Assembly: GCA_017617125.1 (NCBI GenBank)
Contig: JAFZWY010000028.1
Location: 1-47,988, forward strand
Direction of reading: 5' to 3'
Origin: Bacteroidales bacterium
Lineage (GTDB): Bacteria > Bacteroidota > Bacteroidia > Bacteroidales > ML635J-15
Length of the DNA: 47,988 nucleotides
In this document: piece by piece, positions 40,604-47,988 of the stretch
How the letters are laid out: every line of letters begins with the position of its first letter
Position numbering within the stretch: the first letter of the stretch is position 1
Made by a program: the position numbers and the translations under genes
Notes under the pieces: model-generated
What the model was told of the DNA's origin: nothing
The model's database searches: none
The model's input: only the letters and a program-made list of their open reading frames with translations

Positions 40604-43237
40604 CTAGAATAGCGACATTTGCGTTCCGTCGTCAGGCATGAATGCATCGTCGGAGAGCTTCGAAGAATCGTCTTCGACCTGCGGTACCTCTTCGGGCTCC
40701 TCATCCTCGGGCTTTACCAAAGGCTCTATGAAGCATATTTCCTTAACCTCGTAGGTTGTTAGACGTTTGCCGCGGGCAGTTATGCCCTTTACTCCAATAA
40801 ACTCCTCGGCATCAATGATTTCAGGCTCGCGCTTTTCGTCCTTGCCACCAAAGGTTATCTTTACCTGCGGATGCTTATCCTCGCTTACTGCAACCATCCT
40901 TGAACCTTCGTACTCGGATATGAACGACTGCGGCTTGGTCATCTCCATTATGTTGAAGCGCTTGAGGTAGTAGTAGTTCTGTTCGGCATCGAAATGTATT
41001 GCCGTGAAAACCTTGTCGGCCTTGTACTTTTCTATTGTCAGAATATCGTCGTTGTAGTGATTCGAAAGGTCGAAGTTGGTAAAAATGCAATCGCCGGCAT
41101 TGGTAACGACAAGAATCTTGTCTGTTCCCGAGAATTCACCAATATACAGACCGCGACCATCGACATTAAGACGCAAAACATCTTTGTCGAACCATATCTT
41201 GCGTCCGCCAAGCGTCGAAACGCCTTCCTCCTTCTGGGTTATCTTGTGAATTTCGGTACGGGCGAAAATATTACCCTGGGCATCGCGGTTCTTGATGGCA
41301 ATGTCCTTGAAATCGACTTCGAAAGTAAGCTTGCGCAGTTTCGGCTTCGGTTTCAACTTGCACGAGATGACCTCGGCTTCGCCATTCGGATTTGCCTTGA
41401 AATACAATAACTTGGAACCAGGTGTACCCTTGGTCATGTCGTATTCCTTATCGCGGATGACATTGGTAATTGCAAAACGCTTGATGTACGAAGTTGCCGT
41501 CTTTCCGTCGCGGTAAACCACATTGTAGATGGTGCGTTTGTCGTTCTTGCGGTACACAGCCACATATATTATGCCCTTGCCGAAAAATGCCTTGTCCGTC
41601 ACTTTGGAAACTTGATATTTTCCATCCTCGTGAATGACAATGATGTCGTCGATGTCGGAGCAGTCGCATACATATTCGTCCTTCTTCAAGCCATAGCCGA
41701 CAAAACCTTCCTCCCAGTTTACATAAAGCTTTTCGTTAGCAACAGCGACCTCGCCTGCATCAATCGAATCGAAGTTGCGGATTTCGGTCTTGCGGTCGCG
41801 ACCTTCGCCGTACTTTTCCTTGATGTGCTGATAGTAATTAATGGTATAGTCAACAATGTGGTCGAGGTCGTTCTGTACGGCCTTTATCTGTTCCTGTATT
41901 GCAATCAAGTCCTCGTCGGCCTTCTCGATGTTGAAGCGTAGAATGCGTTTCATCCTTATTTCTAGCAACTTCAGAATATCTTCGGTTGTGACTTCGCGCA
42001 TAAGTTTCAGCTTGTGTGCGATAATCTTTGAATGGATGAACTCGACTGCCTCATCGTTCGATCCTGCATTTTCGTAAGCCTTTTCCTTATAGATGCGCTT
42101 TTCGATGAACCATTTTTCGAGCGACTGGTAATGCCATTGCTCCTCGAGTTCGCTCTTCTTTATTTTCAGTTCCTGACGAAGCAGTTCCAAAGTGTTGCGC
42201 ACCGAAGCCTCAAGGATTTCGGTTACCGAAGCAAACCTAGGCTTGTCCTCCTCGATTACGCAGGCATTTGGCGACACCGAAACCTGACAGTTTGTAAACG
42301 CATAAAGTGCATCTATTGTAACATCGGCAGAAACGCCTGGCTGCAATTCAATCAGAATTTCGGCTTCCTCGGCGGTGTTGTCGTCAACCTTCTTGATTTT
42401 TATCTTGCCCTTTTCGTTGGCTTTCAAGATGGTATCGATGATGCCGCCAGTTGTCTGACCATAAGGTATTTCCTTTATTGCCAACGTTTTCTTGTCTACC
42501 TTCTCAATTTTTGCACGGATGAGCAGTTTTCCACCGCGCTGACCGTCGTTGTAGCGGCTCACATCGATAAGACCGCCGGTCGGGAAGTCGGGATAAAGCT
42601 GCACCGGTTCGTCTCTGAGCACTGCTATACAGCCGTCGAGCAATTCGTTGAAGTTGTGTGGCAGGACAATCGAGTTGAGACCTACGGCAATACCCTCTAC
42701 ACCCTGAGCCAGCAGCAACGGGAACTTAATCGGCAGATTTATCGGTTCCTGCTTACGTCCGTCGTACGAATCCTTCCAAAATGTAGTCTTGTTGTTGAAA
42801 GCCACCTCGAGGGCGAACTTCGACAGTCGTGCCTCGATGTAACGTGGTGCAGCTGCGCTGTCGCCGGTGAGTATGTTACCCCAGTTACCCTGAGTTTCGA
42901 TGAGCAGGTCCTTTTGTCCCATCTGCACCAAAGCTCCACCTATTGCAGCGTCGCCGTGCGGGTGGTACTGCATTGTCTGACCGACAATGTTAGCCACCTT
43001 GTTGAAACGACCGTCGTCTATTTGCTTCATTGCGTGAAGGATACGGCGTTGTACAGGCTTCAGTCCGTCGTAGATGTGCGGTACGGCACGTTCGAGAATT
43101 ACATACGATGCATAGTCCAGAAACCAGTTCTGGAACATATTCTTCATACGGGTAATGGTGACACCGGTTTCGGGATTCTGTTCAACCTCGATAACATCGG
43201 TTTCGTCCTGTGGTATATTCTTGTTTTCGTCGTCCAT
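40604..43237 (-). CDS. parC: DNA topoisomerase IV subunit A (ParC)
   Basis: The DNA-breaking subunit of topoisomerase IV, which unlinks replicated chromosomes. The N-terminal winged-helix/tower region has YASYVILERAVPHIYDGLKP, VQRRILHAM, YHPHGDAAIG and GNWGNILTGDSAAAPRYIEARL (shown in part) with the catalytic Tyr at residue 133. The C-terminal region (about 500-800) keeps a beta-pinwheel-like pattern, and the acidic tail ends DDGTQMSLF. At 877 residues it is typical for the Bacteroidota form annotated as gyrase/topoisomerase IV subunit A. Its start lies 12 bases after the parE stop, so the two subunits are cotranscribed and made together. A gyrA gene is presumably elsewhere. Confidence 0.94.
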   Translation of the reverse strand: MDDENKNIPQDETDVIEVEQNPETGVTITRMKNMFQNWFLDYASYVILERAVPHIYDGLKPVQRRILHAMKQIDDGRFNKVANIVGQTMQYHPHGDAAIGGALVQMGQKDLLIETQGNWGNILTGDSAAAPRYIEARLSKFALEVAFNNKTTFWKDSYDGRKQEPINLPIKFPLLLAQGVEGIAVGLNSIVLPHNFNELLDGCIAVLRDEPVQLYPDFPTGGLIDVSRYNDGQRGGKLLIRAKIEKVDKKTLAIKEIPYGQTTGGIIDTILKANEKGKIKIKKVDDNTAEEAEILIELQPGVSADVTIDALYAFTNCQVSVSPNACVIEEDKPRFASVTEILEASVRNTLELLRQELKIKKSELEEQWHYQSLEKWFIEKRIYKEKAYENAGSNDEAVEFIHSKIIAHKLKLMREVTTEDILKLLEIRMKRILRFNIEKADEDLIAIQEQIKAVQNDLDHIVDYTINYYQHIKEKYGEGRDRKTEIRNFDSIDAGEVAVANEKLYVNWEEGFVGYGLKKDEYVCDCSDIDDIIVIHEDGKYQVSKVTDKAFFGKGIIYVAVYRKNDKRTIYNVVYRDGKTATSYIKRFAITNVIRDKEYDMTKGTPGSKLLYFKANPNGEAEVISCKLKPKPKLRKLTFEVDFKDIAIKNRDAQGNIFARTEIHKITQKEEGVSTLGGRKIWFDKDVLRLNVDGRGLYIGEFSGTDKILVVTNAGDCIFTNFDLSNHYNDDILTIEKYKADKVFTAIHFDAEQNYYYLKRFNIMEMTKPQSFISEYEGSRMVAVSEDKHPQVKITFGGKDEKREPEIIDAEEFIGVKGITARGKRLTTYEVKEICFIEPLVKPEDEEPEEVPQVEDDSSKLSDDAFMPDDGTQMSLF

Positions 43238-43249
43238 AGTTTCTGATTT

Positions 43250-45121
43250 TTAGTCTTCTTCCATCCTAAGGTTCTCGATAATGAAGTTCTGGCGCTCCTG
43301 GGTGTTGTTACCCATAAAATATTCGAGCAGAGCCTTTATGTTGTCGTCCTTCGACAATGTAACTGGCGAAAGCTTCATGTCGGGACCGATGAAGTTCTTG
43401 AATTCCTGCCAGTTGATTTCACCGAGACCTTTGAATCGGGTGGTTTCCGAATTCTTGATTTTCTTCTGTGCCTCGTCGCGTTCGTTTTCGGTGTAGCAGT
43501 ACTTGGTCTCCTGCTTGTTGCGCACGCGGAAAAGCGGTGTTTCAAGGATAAACAGGTGCCCCTGCCTGATTATGTCGGGGAAGAACTGCAGGAAGAAAGT
43601 TATCAGCAGCAATCTGATGTGCATACCGTCGACATCGGCATCGGTTGCGATTACCACATTGCGGTAGCGGATATTGTCGATTCCCTCCTCGATGTTGAGT
43701 GCCGCCTGCAAGAGGTTGAACTCGTCGTTCTCGTAAACAACCTTCTTGGTTTTGCCGTAAGAGTTGAGCGGCTTACCGCGCAAGCTGAACACTGCCTGAG
43801 TGGTAACGTCACGGCTCTTTGTAATGGAACCGCTTGCCGAGTCACCCTCGGTGATGAAGATTGTACTTTCGTCACGACGGGGATTGTTGCTATTGTAGTG
43901 AATACGGCAGTCGCGAAGTTTCTCGTTGTGCAGGCTTACCTTCTTGGCCTTTTCGCGGGCAAGCTTCTGTACACCCGACATTGCCTTGCGCTCCTTTTCC
44001 GACGACTGAATCTTCTCGAGCATCTTGTCGGAAACTTCCTTGTTCTTGTGCAGATAGTTATCGACTTCGCGCTTGATGAAGTCGCCTATGAACTTGTTGA
44101 CGCTTACGCCCGACAGCGGATACGGATTATCGTCGGAATCCTTATCGGGTGCCATGTTGGTCGATCCGAGCTTTATTTTGGTCTGGCTCTCGAATGTAGG
44201 TTCAATGACATTTATTGCAATGGCAGCTACAATTCCGCTTCGTATGTCCTGTGGCTCGAAATTCTTGCCGTAGTATTCCTTGATGGTACGGGCAATGTGT
44301 TCCTTGAATGCACTCTGGTGGGTACCGCCCTGCGAAGTGTATTGCCCGTTTACAAACGAGTAGTATTCCTCGCCGTTCTGGTCGGTGTGGGTGAATGCAA
44401 TCTCGATGTCGTCGCCCTTGAGGTGGATATGCGGATAAAGCGGTTCCGAATTGTGACGCTCCTTCACAAGGTCGAGAAGACCGTTTTTCGAAATGTACTT
44501 TTTGCCGTTGAAATTAAGTGTAAGACCGGTGTTGAGGTAGCTGTAGTTGCGGAACATCGTCTCGAGGTATTCCTCGCGGAAGCGATAGTGTCCGAAAATT
44601 TCCTCGTCAGGGGTAAATTCGACGTATGTACCGTTCTTTTCGGTTGTCGGAACAAGGTCGTACTCCTTAACCAGCTTGCCTTTCACAAAATCGGCCTGCT
44701 TTACCATTCCGTCGCGGAACGACTTAACGGTAAATGTTACAGACAAAGCGTTTACTGCCTTGGTACCAACGCCATTCAGACCGACCGACTTCTGGAAAGC
44801 CTTGGAGTCGTACTTACCTCCGGTATTCATCACCGATACGGCATCTATCATCTTTCCCTGAGGGATTCCTCGTCCGAAATCGCGAACCGAAACTGTGTTT
44901 TCCCTAAGCTTGATTTCGATATTAAGCCCAAAGTGCATACGGAACTCATCGATTGAGTTGTCGATGACTTCCTTGACGAGGACATATATTCCGTCGTCGG
45001 AAGCCTCGCCGTTGCCGAGCTTGCCAATGTACATACCGGGACGCAGACGCACGTGCTCAAGGCCTTCGAGGGTGCGAATGTTGTCGTCGGTGTAATTGCT
45101 TATGTTGTTATTTTCTGCCAT
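43250..45121 (-). CDS. parE: DNA topoisomerase IV subunit B (ParE)
   Basis: The ATPase subunit partnered with ParC. From the ATG at 45121 it has 623 residues. GHKL ATP-binding motifs are [19 protein letters not shown] and [14 protein letters not shown] in the first 120 residues; the transducer follows; the TOPRIM domain has [10 protein letters not shown] near residue 424 and [12 protein letters not shown] near 493; [10 protein letters not shown] lies between. The start was set at 45121 because a promoter box (45143-45150) overlaps the in-frame TTG at 45145. In many Bacteroidota coaD follows parE; here parC does and coaD lies at 10457. Confidence 0.96.
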   Translation of the reverse strand: MAENNNISNYTDDNIRTLEGLEHVRLRPGMYIGKLGNGEASDDGIYVLVKEVIDNSIDEFRMHFGLNIEIKLRENTVSVRDFGRGIPQGKMIDAVSVMNTGGKYDSKAFQKSVGLNGVGTKAVNALSVTFTVKSFRDGMVKQADFVKGKLVKEYDLVPTTEKNGTYVEFTPDEEIFGHYRFREEYLETMFRNYSYLNTGLTLNFNGKKYISKNGLLDLVKERHNSEPLYPHIHLKGDDIEIAFTHTDQNGEEYYSFVNGQYTSQGGTHQSAFKEHIARTIKEYYGKNFEPQDIRSGIVAAIAINVIEPTFESQTKIKLGSTNMAPDKDSDDNPYPLSGVSVNKFIGDFIKREVDNYLHKNKEVSDKMLEKIQSSEKERKAMSGVQKLAREKAKKVSLHNEKLRDCRIHYNSNNPRRDESTIFITEGDSASGSITKSRDVTTQAVFSLRGKPLNSYGKTKKVVYENDEFNLLQAALNIEEGIDNIRYRNVVIATDADVDGMHIRLLLITFFLQFFPDIIRQGHLFILETPLFRVRNKQETKYCYTENERDEAQKKIKNSETTRFKGLGEINWQEFKNFIGPDMKLSPVTLSKDDNIKALLEYFMGNNTQERQNFIIENLRMEED

Positions 45122-45142
45122 TGAACAAAAATTTTTGCTTTG

Positions 45143-45150
45143 CAAAAATA
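45143..45150 (-). promoter_or_regulatory. Putative -7 box for parE-parC
   Basis: TATTTTTG on the minus strand, 22 bases upstream of the ATG at 45121. Confidence 0.55.
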
Positions 45151-45226
45151 CAACACCGATACGCCAAAATCTGACCTATTGTTTATTTTTAATTAACAAA
45201 ATAGGTGTTAATTATTGGATTGTTAA

Positions 45227-45256
45227 TTGCCATTTTGCAAAATCTCAATAAATTTG
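45227..45256 (+). promoter_or_regulatory. Promoter of the flavodoxin lipoprotein gene
   Basis: TTG at 45227-45229 and TAAATTTG at 45249-45256 are separated by 19 bases. The ATG at 45288 follows after about 30 bases. Confidence 0.6.
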
Positions 45257-45287
45257 CCGAAAGAAGTTTAACTAAACACACGCAACA

Positions 45288-46136
45288 ATGAAGAAAATAA
45301 ATCTGATAATTGCCATTGCAACTGTAACATTGGCAGCAGTTTCATGCAAAACGAACAACGAAAAGGAAGCGGAAAAGCAGGAAGCACCGAAGATTCTGGT
45401 AACCTATTATTCGCAAACATCAAACACAAAAGCCGTGGCTGAGGAAATTGCCAAGAAACTTGGTGCCGACATTGAAGAAATCGTTGCCGTAAATCCGTAC
45501 GATGGCGACTTCAATGCAACTATTGAACGCGGTCTTAAGGAACTTGAACAGGGTATTTTGCCAGAAATCAAGCCTATTGCTGCCGACATAAGCAAATACG
45601 ATGTCGTTTTCATCGGTTTTCCAGTTTGGTTCGGAACATACGCTCCGCCAATTTCTACATTCTTGGAAAATGCTGACTTGAGCGGCAAGAAGATTGTTCC
45701 GTTCTGCACTTTTGGCAGCGGTGGACTCGAATCGAGCACGGCAGACTTGGCAAAGGCCGAACCAAAGGCTGAAATCCTTCCTGGTTATGGTGTTCGTGCA
45801 GCTCGTCTGGAAGCTATGCCAAAGGAAGTTGACAACTTCTTGAAAGCAAACGGTTTCATCGAAGGAGAATACACCAAACTGGATGAATTTCCAGAGCAGC
45901 ATACTGTAAGCGACGAGGAATCGGCAATCTTTGATGCAGCCGTCGATGGCTACCCGATGATTCACGCCAAGGCAAAAACTGTCGCAAAGCGTTCCATCCC
46001 TGATGGCGATGAGTTTCTGTTTGTTGCCGAAAACCTTCCACGCGAAGACAAGCCCGATATGCCAACTGGCGAAATGAAGGTTTATGTCACTGTGGCAGAA
46101 GGAGAAACTCCTGTATTTACAAATGTGATAAGGTAG
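45288..46136 (+). CDS. Flavodoxin-domain lipoprotein
   Basis: A 282-residue lipoprotein: signal peptide with lipobox AVSC (Cys 20), then a flavodoxin fold of the Flavodoxin_4 type. The FMN phosphate loop is VTYYSQTSNTKAVA (about 38-51); later loops are IGFPVWFGTYAPP (about 109-121) and PFCTFGSGG (about 138-146), which would hold the isoalloxazine ring. About 90 extra C-terminal residues (from about 190) are not part of the core fold. The lipid anchor puts this flavoprotein outside the cytoplasm, unlike classical flavodoxin, so a periplasmic or surface electron-transfer or quinone-reducing role is possible. It lies 37 bases upstream of the M28 peptidase and may be cotranscribed. Confidence 0.9.
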   Translation: MKKINLIIAIATVTLAAVSCKTNNEKEAEKQEAPKILVTYYSQTSNTKAVAEEIAKKLGADIEEIVAVNPYDGDFNATIERGLKELEQGILPEIKPIAADISKYDVVFIGFPVWFGTYAPPISTFLENADLSGKKIVPFCTFGSGGLESSTADLAKAEPKAEILPGYGVRAARLEAMPKEVDNFLKANGFIEGEYTKLDEFPEQHTVSDEESAIFDAAVDGYPMIHAKAKTVAKRSIPDGDEFLFVAENLPREDKPDMPTGEMKVYVTVAEGETPVFTNVIR

Positions 46137-46173
46137 ATTTTAATTAACCATACAAATATAAAAGTTGATAAAT

Positions 46174-47421
46174 ATGAAACGTTTTCTGATTTTGCTGCTG
46201 GCATTTGCCACATTGCAGCTCAGTGCGCAGGATATGGCGCAATACAGACAGATTATCAAGGAATTGACATCTGCAAAATACCAAGGTCGCGGATATGCGA
46301 AAGGCGGTTCGAACAAAGCCGGGAAATATCTGGAAAAGGAGTTCGCCAAAGTTGGTGCCGACGAAGTCGTTTGCCAGCCATTCAAGCTGGACATAAACAC
46401 CTACGTAGGAAATATGGAATTGTCGGTTGACGGTCGCAAGCAAACTCCGGGCGTTGATTTTGTAATGCGCGAGTACTCACCGGGCGTACATGGCACATAC
46501 AACCTCTACTTTGTCGATACCACCAATTTCGATGCCGAAAAGATGTACAGCGACCTTGCAAAACCCGAAAACAAGGACTGCTTTGTTGTTTGCGACTTCT
46601 GGTTTTCATATACACATGGCAAGGATTTCAAGAACCTGCAAATTCCTGGTGCCTGTACAAATGCCGGTTTGATACAGACTTGGCCTCCGGTACTGAAATT
46701 CTACAAGGCATACGGCGAAAAGGTGGTTGACAAGCCAATCATTTGGGCAACATCTGATTTTCCGAAGGATGCCAAGACCATCACCGCCAACATTGACAAC
46801 ACTTTTCTAAAAGATTACGAATGCTTCAATGTAGTTGCAAAGGTTGAAGGTAAAAAGCACGACAGCTGCTTCATCTTCACTGCCCACTACGACCATTTGG
46901 GCAACCTCGGAAAAAAGGTTTACTACGCAGGTGCCAACGACAATGCCTCGGGCACTGCCGCCATCGTTACACTTGCCGCATATTACTCAAAGAACCGTCC
47001 CGAATACGACATGTATTTCGTTGCTTTCGCGGCCGAAGAATCGGGTCTGCACGGTTCAGAATGGTATGTAACTCACCCAAGTGTACCGCTGGAACAAATA
47101 AAGTTTGTCTTCAACCTTGATATGATTGGCGACAATAATCCCGTGCAGTATGTCGAAACCAATTCAGACCGTGGATTTGCCCTGTTTGAGCAAATCAACG
47201 GTGAAAAGCAATACTTCAAGGGCTTGAACCGTGGAGAATTGGCTGGCAACAGCGACCATTATTCGTTTGCCGAACATAATGTTCCGTGCATATTGTTCGA
47301 AAACGAAGAAGGTGATGCCTTCAAGTACTACCACACTGTATTCGACACATACGAGACCATGAAGTTCGACACCTACGAACCGGTTTTCAGGTTGGTTAGG
47401 GATTTTGTGGAGAGGTATTAG
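46174..47421 (+). CDS. Secreted M28-family zinc aminopeptidase
   Basis: From the ATG at 46174 it has 415 residues, with a signal peptide (cut near residue 20, LQLSAQ). The catalytic domain in the second half carries all expected zinc and acid residues: TAHYDHLG (His, Asp), GANDNASGTAA (bridging Asp), FAAEESGLHGS (Glu base and ligand), NLDMIGD (Asp) and YYHTVFDTYE (His). A protease-associated-like region lies between the two halves (about 90-200). It removes N-terminal residues from peptides in the periplasm or outside. A TTG nine bases upstream (46165) was not used. It follows the flavodoxin lipoprotein gene by 37 bases, and a strong hairpin follows. Confidence 0.93.
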   Translation: MKRFLILLLAFATLQLSAQDMAQYRQIIKELTSAKYQGRGYAKGGSNKAGKYLEKEFAKVGADEVVCQPFKLDINTYVGNMELSVDGRKQTPGVDFVMREYSPGVHGTYNLYFVDTTNFDAEKMYSDLAKPENKDCFVVCDFWFSYTHGKDFKNLQIPGACTNAGLIQTWPPVLKFYKAYGEKVVDKPIIWATSDFPKDAKTITANIDNTFLKDYECFNVVAKVEGKKHDSCFIFTAHYDHLGNLGKKVYYAGANDNASGTAAIVTLAAYYSKNRPEYDMYFVAFAAEESGLHGSEWYVTHPSVPLEQIKFVFNLDMIGDNNPVQYVETNSDRGFALFEQINGEKQYFKGLNRGELAGNSDHYSFAEHNVPCILFENEEGDAFKYYHTVFDTYETMKFDTYEPVFRLVRDFVERY

Positions 47422-47455
47422 TATTCGATTTTCGGATTTGACTTTATAAAATACA

Positions 47456-47500
47456 TTCCGCCGCGATAAAGAAAGCAATTCTCCATCGCGGCGGAAAATT
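47456..47500. terminator. Bidirectional terminator between convergent genes
   Basis: TTCCGCCGCGAT and ATCGCGGCGGAA form a perfect 12-base stem (47456-47467 and 47485-47496) around a 17-base loop, between the M28 stop at 47421 and the minus-strand stop at 47554. Confidence 0.85.
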
Positions 47501-47553
47501 TGTGTCAACTCCTATTCAAAAAAATGTGCAAATTGTGCTGAGAATAGGAATTT

Positions 47554-47988
47554 TTAGAAGAAGAAGTCGCAGAAGATTAATGCTGCGTTCCATTCAGGAT
47601 GATTGCTGTAACATCTGCCGATTTCATTAAACGAGTTTTGGTCTTCGTCGCGGTTATTACGGCAAGTAACACGATCACCGTCGCAGTCGCCCATAATAAT
47701 GTTGCTGCTCGATTTCCTCGATTTCGTGTAAAGGGTGTTGCGCTCTACCTTGCAGACAACTGTGCCGTCTTTTTTGATTTCACCGCTCCAAATTTCACCG
47801 ATTTTGCGACCAGAAGCATCTAGAATGTCGCCATTCCCCTCGGGGAGTTTGCCGATTTTGTTCTCGTAACGGTCGTAAACGTTGCCGTGGCCGTCAACGT
47901 AGCCTACATCGTGAGAACCTTTCTCAACACTGATTTTCTTATCTTTTGGGTCGGTTGATGATGATGAAGAAGATGATGAGGAGGAGGA
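47554..47988 (-). CDS. 5'-truncated gene with poly-Ser stretch and Gly-rich repeats
   Basis: An open minus-strand frame of 144 codons runs from the window edge to a TAA at 47554-47556; its start is outside. The visible part begins with a run of 11 Ser, then TDPKDKKISVEKG. Next come repeated units of the form G-x-V-x-D-x-x-x-x-x-I-G (GYVDGHGNVYDRYENKIGKL, GDILDASGRKIGEI, GEIKKDGTVV), then a Cys-containing tail (GDCDGDRVTCRN, EIGRCYSNHPEWN, ending in Phe residues). The repeats recall beta-flower-type proteins of Bacteroidota, an impression rather than a match. The poly-Ser may be a linker after a signal peptide or lipobox. Plus-strand ORFs here are shadows. Confidence 0.72.
   Translation of the reverse strand, partial: SSSSSSSSSSSTDPKDKKISVEKGSHDVGYVDGHGNVYDRYENKIGKLPEGNGDILDASGRKIGEIWSGEIKKDGTVVCKVERNTLYTKSRKSSSNIIMGDCDGDRVTCRNNRDEDQNSFNEIGRCYSNHPEWNAALIFCDFFF

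Noticed and set aside
42032..43246. Plus-strand 404-codon ORF
   Set aside because: Antisense shadow of parC; the conserved topoisomerase motifs are on the minus strand.
43556..44956. Plus-strand 466-codon ORF
   Set aside because: Antisense shadow of parE; no start region or motif supports it.
45122..45145. TTG start for ParE
   Set aside because: It overlaps a TATTTTTG box on the same strand; the ATG at 45121 gives the normal ParE N-terminus.
47599..47823. Plus-strand 74-codon ORF near the right edge
   Set aside because: It is antisense to the edge gene, whose frame has coherent Gly/Asp repeats and a stop followed by a shared terminator.

Overview
The window reads as chromosomal DNA of a member of the Bacteroidota, most likely Bacteroidales or a close relative. 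Supporting signs are repeated TAnnTTTG promoter boxes, weak or absent Shine-Dalgarno sites, TonB-dependent receptors with carboxypeptidase-like regulatory N-termini, PorV/PorQ-type barrels, type IX secretion (T9SS) sorting domains of type A and type B, and the greA-HIT gene pair. I see no phage, plasmid, rRNA, tRNA or CRISPR locus. Genus and species cannot be read from the sequence.

Layout. 1-5.8 kb: a minus-strand block with a lipoprotein of unknown function, gltX, a RAYT/IS200-like transposase, and an ECF sigma factor coupled to a membrane-anchored PKD/T9SS type B protein that probably acts as its anti-sigma partner. 6-13 kb: mostly plus strand, with a FucP-like sugar transporter, a small lipoprotein, glnS overlapping coaD, a TPR membrane protein, ribH and a lipoprotein translationally coupled to it. 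13-23 kb: minus strand, greA-HIT, then a 9-kb cluster of a giant TonB-dependent receptor, a 1390-residue exported protein and a PorV/PorQ-like barrel. 23-31.5 kb: small units, namely a basic secreted protein facing a Rieske-like lipoprotein, a polysaccharide deacetylase, exodeoxyribonuclease III, a GNAT enzyme, a redox-dead TlpA-like protein, a small outer-membrane barrel, and comEC with an upstream TPR lipoprotein. 31.6-40.5 kb: two paralogous PKD proteins with T9SS sorting domains downstream of a second TonB-dependent receptor, and divergently a 902-residue beta-helix T9SS protein. 40.6-45.1 kb: topoisomerase IV (parE-parC). 45.3-48 kb: a flavodoxin lipoprotein, an M28 peptidase, and a 5'-truncated minus-strand gene running off the right edge.

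How it fits together. Housekeeping genes (tRNA charging, CoA and riboflavin synthesis, DNA topology, base excision repair, transcript cleavage) alternate with an envelope programme: two TonB-dependent receptors, PorV-like and other barrels, and at least four proteins built for or related to T9SS export. The sigma/PKD-type B pair is a candidate regulator that could sense the state of that export route.

The most noteworthy items are: the sigma factor paired with an anchored T9SS type B protein; the receptor/giant exoprotein/PorV trio; a Rieske-like lipoprotein whose second ligand pair is CxxC instead of CxxH; overlapping divergent promoters next to that gene; an upstream ORF with mutually exclusive hairpins in the leader of the beta-helix gene; and scattered palindromes sharing a GYAGNNACGC-like half-site with a palindrome embedded inside the RAYT gene.
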